Origin: Chloroflexota bacterium
Lineage (GTDB): Bacteria; Chloroflexota; Dehalococcoidia; GIF9; AB-539-J10
DNA: 7,455 bases
Reading direction: 5' to 3'
Assembly (NCBI GenBank): GCA_030670425.1
Contig: DAOVBS010000023.1
Location: 1-7,455 of the forward strand
This document shows, in pieces, positions 6,006 through 7,455 of this stretch; position 1 is the stretch's first letter; the number at the start of each line of letters is the position of its first letter. The position numbers and the translations under genes are program-made. Under the pieces are notes generated by a model. That model had not been told where the DNA came from. It did no database searches and saw only the letters and a program-made list of their open reading frames with translations.

Positions 6006-6491
6006 TTGGTCAAGGAAGACAATACTCTGGAAGAACTGCAAAAAAGGATAGGCACGGAGGCGGAACCGCTCACGTTTGAAATCGACAAAGCGCTGATCAG
6101 GAGCTTCGTCAGGGCGGTGGACGATCCCAACCCTTTGTGGCAGGATGAGGAATACGCCAGAACGACCAAGTATGGCAGCATTGTTGCCCCGCCCTTTCTC
6201 CTCTGTGCCCTAATGACGGCATGCCCCCATGATTCCAGATACGGGGTAGCGCCACTGCCCGTGCCAGAGCTGCCGCCACCCCACGAGCACATCCTGGACG
6301 GAGGCGAGGAGTGGGAGTTCTTCCTGCCAATGAGGCTGGGTGATACCATTAGCTCCCGCACCAGGTTTGTAGATGTCTTCGAGCGCGAGGGGCGGGTGGG
6401 CAAGATGCTTTTCCTCGTCTACGAGACGACCTACACGAATCAACACGGTGAGTCGGTGGCCAAAGCTTCCTATACCATAATCAACTACTAG
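6006..6491 (+). CDS. MaoC N-terminal (FAS1-like) dehydratase domain protein, HadA-type subunit
   Basis: The product is 161 residues, a hot-dog protein of the MaoC_dehydrat_N / FAS1-like dehydratase family. Landmarks are DDPNPLWQDEEYA (39-51), SIVAPPF (58-64) and GGEEWEFFLPMRLGD (99-113). The hydratase-like motif D-P-N-P-L-W has Trp where the catalytic His would be, so this subunit probably does not catalyse; as in mycobacterial HadA it would shape the acyl channel while the neighbouring HadB-like protein provides Asp/His. The start is TTG, with AAGGGG upstream and no alternative before an ATG at about residue 70. It follows the HadB-like gene by 72 nt in the same reading frame, and pyrF follows 21 nt later. 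The order, catalytic subunit first, is the reverse of mycobacterial hadA-hadB and of fused N-plus-C MaoC proteins. Confidence 0.87.
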   Translation: MVKEDNTLEELQKRIGTEAEPLTFEIDKALIRSFVRAVDDPNPLWQDEEYARTTKYGSIVAPPFLLCALMTACPHDSRYGVAPLPVPELPPPHEHILDGGEEWEFFLPMRLGDTISSRTRFVDVFEREGRVGKMLFLVYETTYTNQHGESVAKASYTIINY

Positions 6492-6512
6492 AGGGGAAAG
6501 ACAGGTCTGCCC

Positions 6513-7316
6513 ATGTCATTCATCAACAAGCTACTCGACACAGCCAGACGGAATCAGAGCCTGCTTTGCGTTGGACTTGACCCCAACCCGGACCGCATGC
6601 CCAAGATGGGGATCCTGGATTTCAACAGAGCCATTATCGATGCCACTCACGACCTGGTATGTGCTTACAAGCCCAATCTGGCCTTCTACGAAGCTCTGGG
6701 AAGCCAAGGCCTGACTATCCTGGAACAGACCCTGGCGCACATACCGGCTGACATTCCAACAATCGGCGATGCCAAACGCGGCGACATAGGCAATACTGCT
6801 CAAGCTTATGCTAGAGCTCTGTTCTCCACCCTGGGCTTCGACGCGGCCACGGTCAACCCGTATCTTGGCTTCGATTCCGTGGAGGCATTCATAGGCTACC
6901 AGGACAGAGGAGTCTTCGTCCTGTGCCGGACATCGAACCCGAGTGCCACGGATTTCCAGGACCTTCGCTGCCCCGACGGCTCCACGCTCTACGAGACTGT
7001 GGCGCACAAAGCCAGGGAGTGGAATACATACGGAAACATCGGCCTGGTGGTCGGGGCTACTTACCCGGAGGAACTGAGGAGGATTCGGTCAATCTGCCCC
7101 GGGATGTGTCTGCTTATCCCCGGCATTGGCGCTCAAGGTGGCGACCTGGCTTCTGCCGTCAGGCATGGAGTTGATGCCCAGGGAGAAAAGGCAATCATCA
7201 ATGTCTCAAGGCAGATTCTCTATGCTTCCAAGGGAGGGGACTTCGCCGAGGCAGCAAGAGCTACTGCCGAGAGAATACGTAGCCAGATCAACTCTTGCCT
7301 GAAGCCCAAACGATAG
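6513..7316 (+). CDS. pyrF: Orotidine 5'-phosphate decarboxylase, type 2
   Basis: The product is 267 residues, the usual length of the longer type 2 OMP decarboxylases. It removes CO2 from orotidine 5'-phosphate to give UMP, the last step of de novo pyrimidine synthesis, in the cytosol. The catalytic DAKRGD is at 86-91 (Asp 86, Lys 88, Asp 91), preceded by the substrate-binding AYKPNLAFYE (51-60). Phosphate-gripping segments follow: PGIGAQGGD (203-211) and VSRQILYAS (231-239), with Arg 233. ATG 6513 gives a family-like N-terminus (LLCVGLDPNPDR); AGGT (6503-6506) six bases upstream is only a modest ribosome binding site. It lies 21 nt after the HadA-like gene and is probably co-transcribed. I see no attenuator or PyrR-type leader, so pyrimidine control at this locus is not evident. 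Confidence 0.97.
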   Translation: MSFINKLLDTARRNQSLLCVGLDPNPDRMPKMGILDFNRAIIDATHDLVCAYKPNLAFYEALGSQGLTILEQTLAHIPADIPTIGDAKRGDIGNTAQAYARALFSTLGFDAATVNPYLGFDSVEAFIGYQDRGVFVLCRTSNPSATDFQDLRCPDGSTLYETVAHKAREWNTYGNIGLVVGATYPEELRRIRSICPGMCLLIPGIGAQGGDLASAVRHGVDAQGEKAIINVSRQILYASKGGDFAEAARATAERIRSQINSCLKPKR

Positions 7317-7363
7317 GATTTGAAGGCCCGGGCGGCGGGAAGGGCTGCCGGACAACCATCAAG

Positions 7364-7455
7364 ATGATTCTGGAGATAAGGACTGGCGATACAGTCAGGC
7401 TGCGCAAGCCACACCCATGTGGGAGCTACGAATGGGAAATAGTGAGAGTGGGCGC
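7364..7455 (+). CDS. DUF951 family protein, 5' part (cut by window end)
   Basis: Thirty codons are visible before the window ends. The translation begins with a GDTVRLRKPHPCGSYEWEIVRVG-type block; its KPHPCGS--WE--R-G pattern is the hallmark of DUF951 (PF06107), small bacterial proteins of roughly 60-80 residues that may bind a metal through this Cys and a later CxxC. Function is unknown. ATG 7364 is the only common start codon in frame after pyrF, and it has no clear Shine-Dalgarno site. It sits 47 nt downstream of pyrF and is probably the next gene of the operon. The C-terminal cysteines cannot be checked here. Confidence 0.8.
   Translation, partial: MILEIRTGDTVRLRKPHPCGSYEWEIVRVG

Noticed and set aside
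7327..7350. GC-rich stretch after pyrF as a terminator hairpin
   Set aside because: The arms pair poorly (only CCGG/CCGG plus scattered bases) and no T-run follows; the DUF951 start is just downstream.

Overview
The window looks like a bacterial chromosome segment of moderate GC content. It is densely packed, has clear Shine-Dalgarno sites, and shows no mobile elements, CRISPR arrays or RNA genes that I can recognise. The gene set (TldD/TldE with a PAC2-family protein, a free-standing SWIM zinc finger, FolC, a two-gene HadB/HadA-like dehydratase, type 2 PyrF, DUF951) fits a Chloroflexota genome of the Dehalococcoidia kind. That placement is inferred from memory of similar gene content, not from a search.

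Layout. (1) Positions 13-3563, minus strand: a tight operon tldD -> tldE -> PAC2-family protein, with 0 nt and 14 nt between genes, behind a perfect TATAAT box at 3614-3619. Another gene may start immediately after PAC2, at position 11. (2) Positions 3707-3979, plus strand: a 90-residue SWIM zinc-finger protein. Its start is divergent from tldD and its 3' end overlaps folC by 19 nt. (3) Positions 3961-5280, minus strand: folC, with an extended -10 promoter so close to the start codon that the mRNA would be almost leaderless. (4) Positions 5281-5486: a divergent regulatory region with the folC promoter, an 18-bp perfect inverted repeat and a good sigma70-type promoter for the rightward operon. 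(5) Positions 5487-7455, plus strand: a HadB-like MaoC dehydratase, a HadA-like partner subunit, pyrF, and the first 30 codons of a DUF951 gene cut by the window end.

How the genes work together. TldD and TldE should form a heteromeric zinc metalloprotease; TldD supplies the HExxxH site and a C-terminal Cys ligand. The PAC2 protein, related to proteasome assembly chaperones, is in the same transcription unit and may act in the same protein-processing pathway. The two hot-dog proteins look like complementary halves of a (3R)-hydroxyacyl hydratase/dehydratase: one has the Asp/His pair, the other has lost the His. FolC (folate) and PyrF (UMP synthesis) are housekeeping enzymes. I see no unmistakable new system. 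The least routine points are the TldD-TldE-PAC2 operon, the Cys-rich end of TldE, and the near-leaderless folC promoter.
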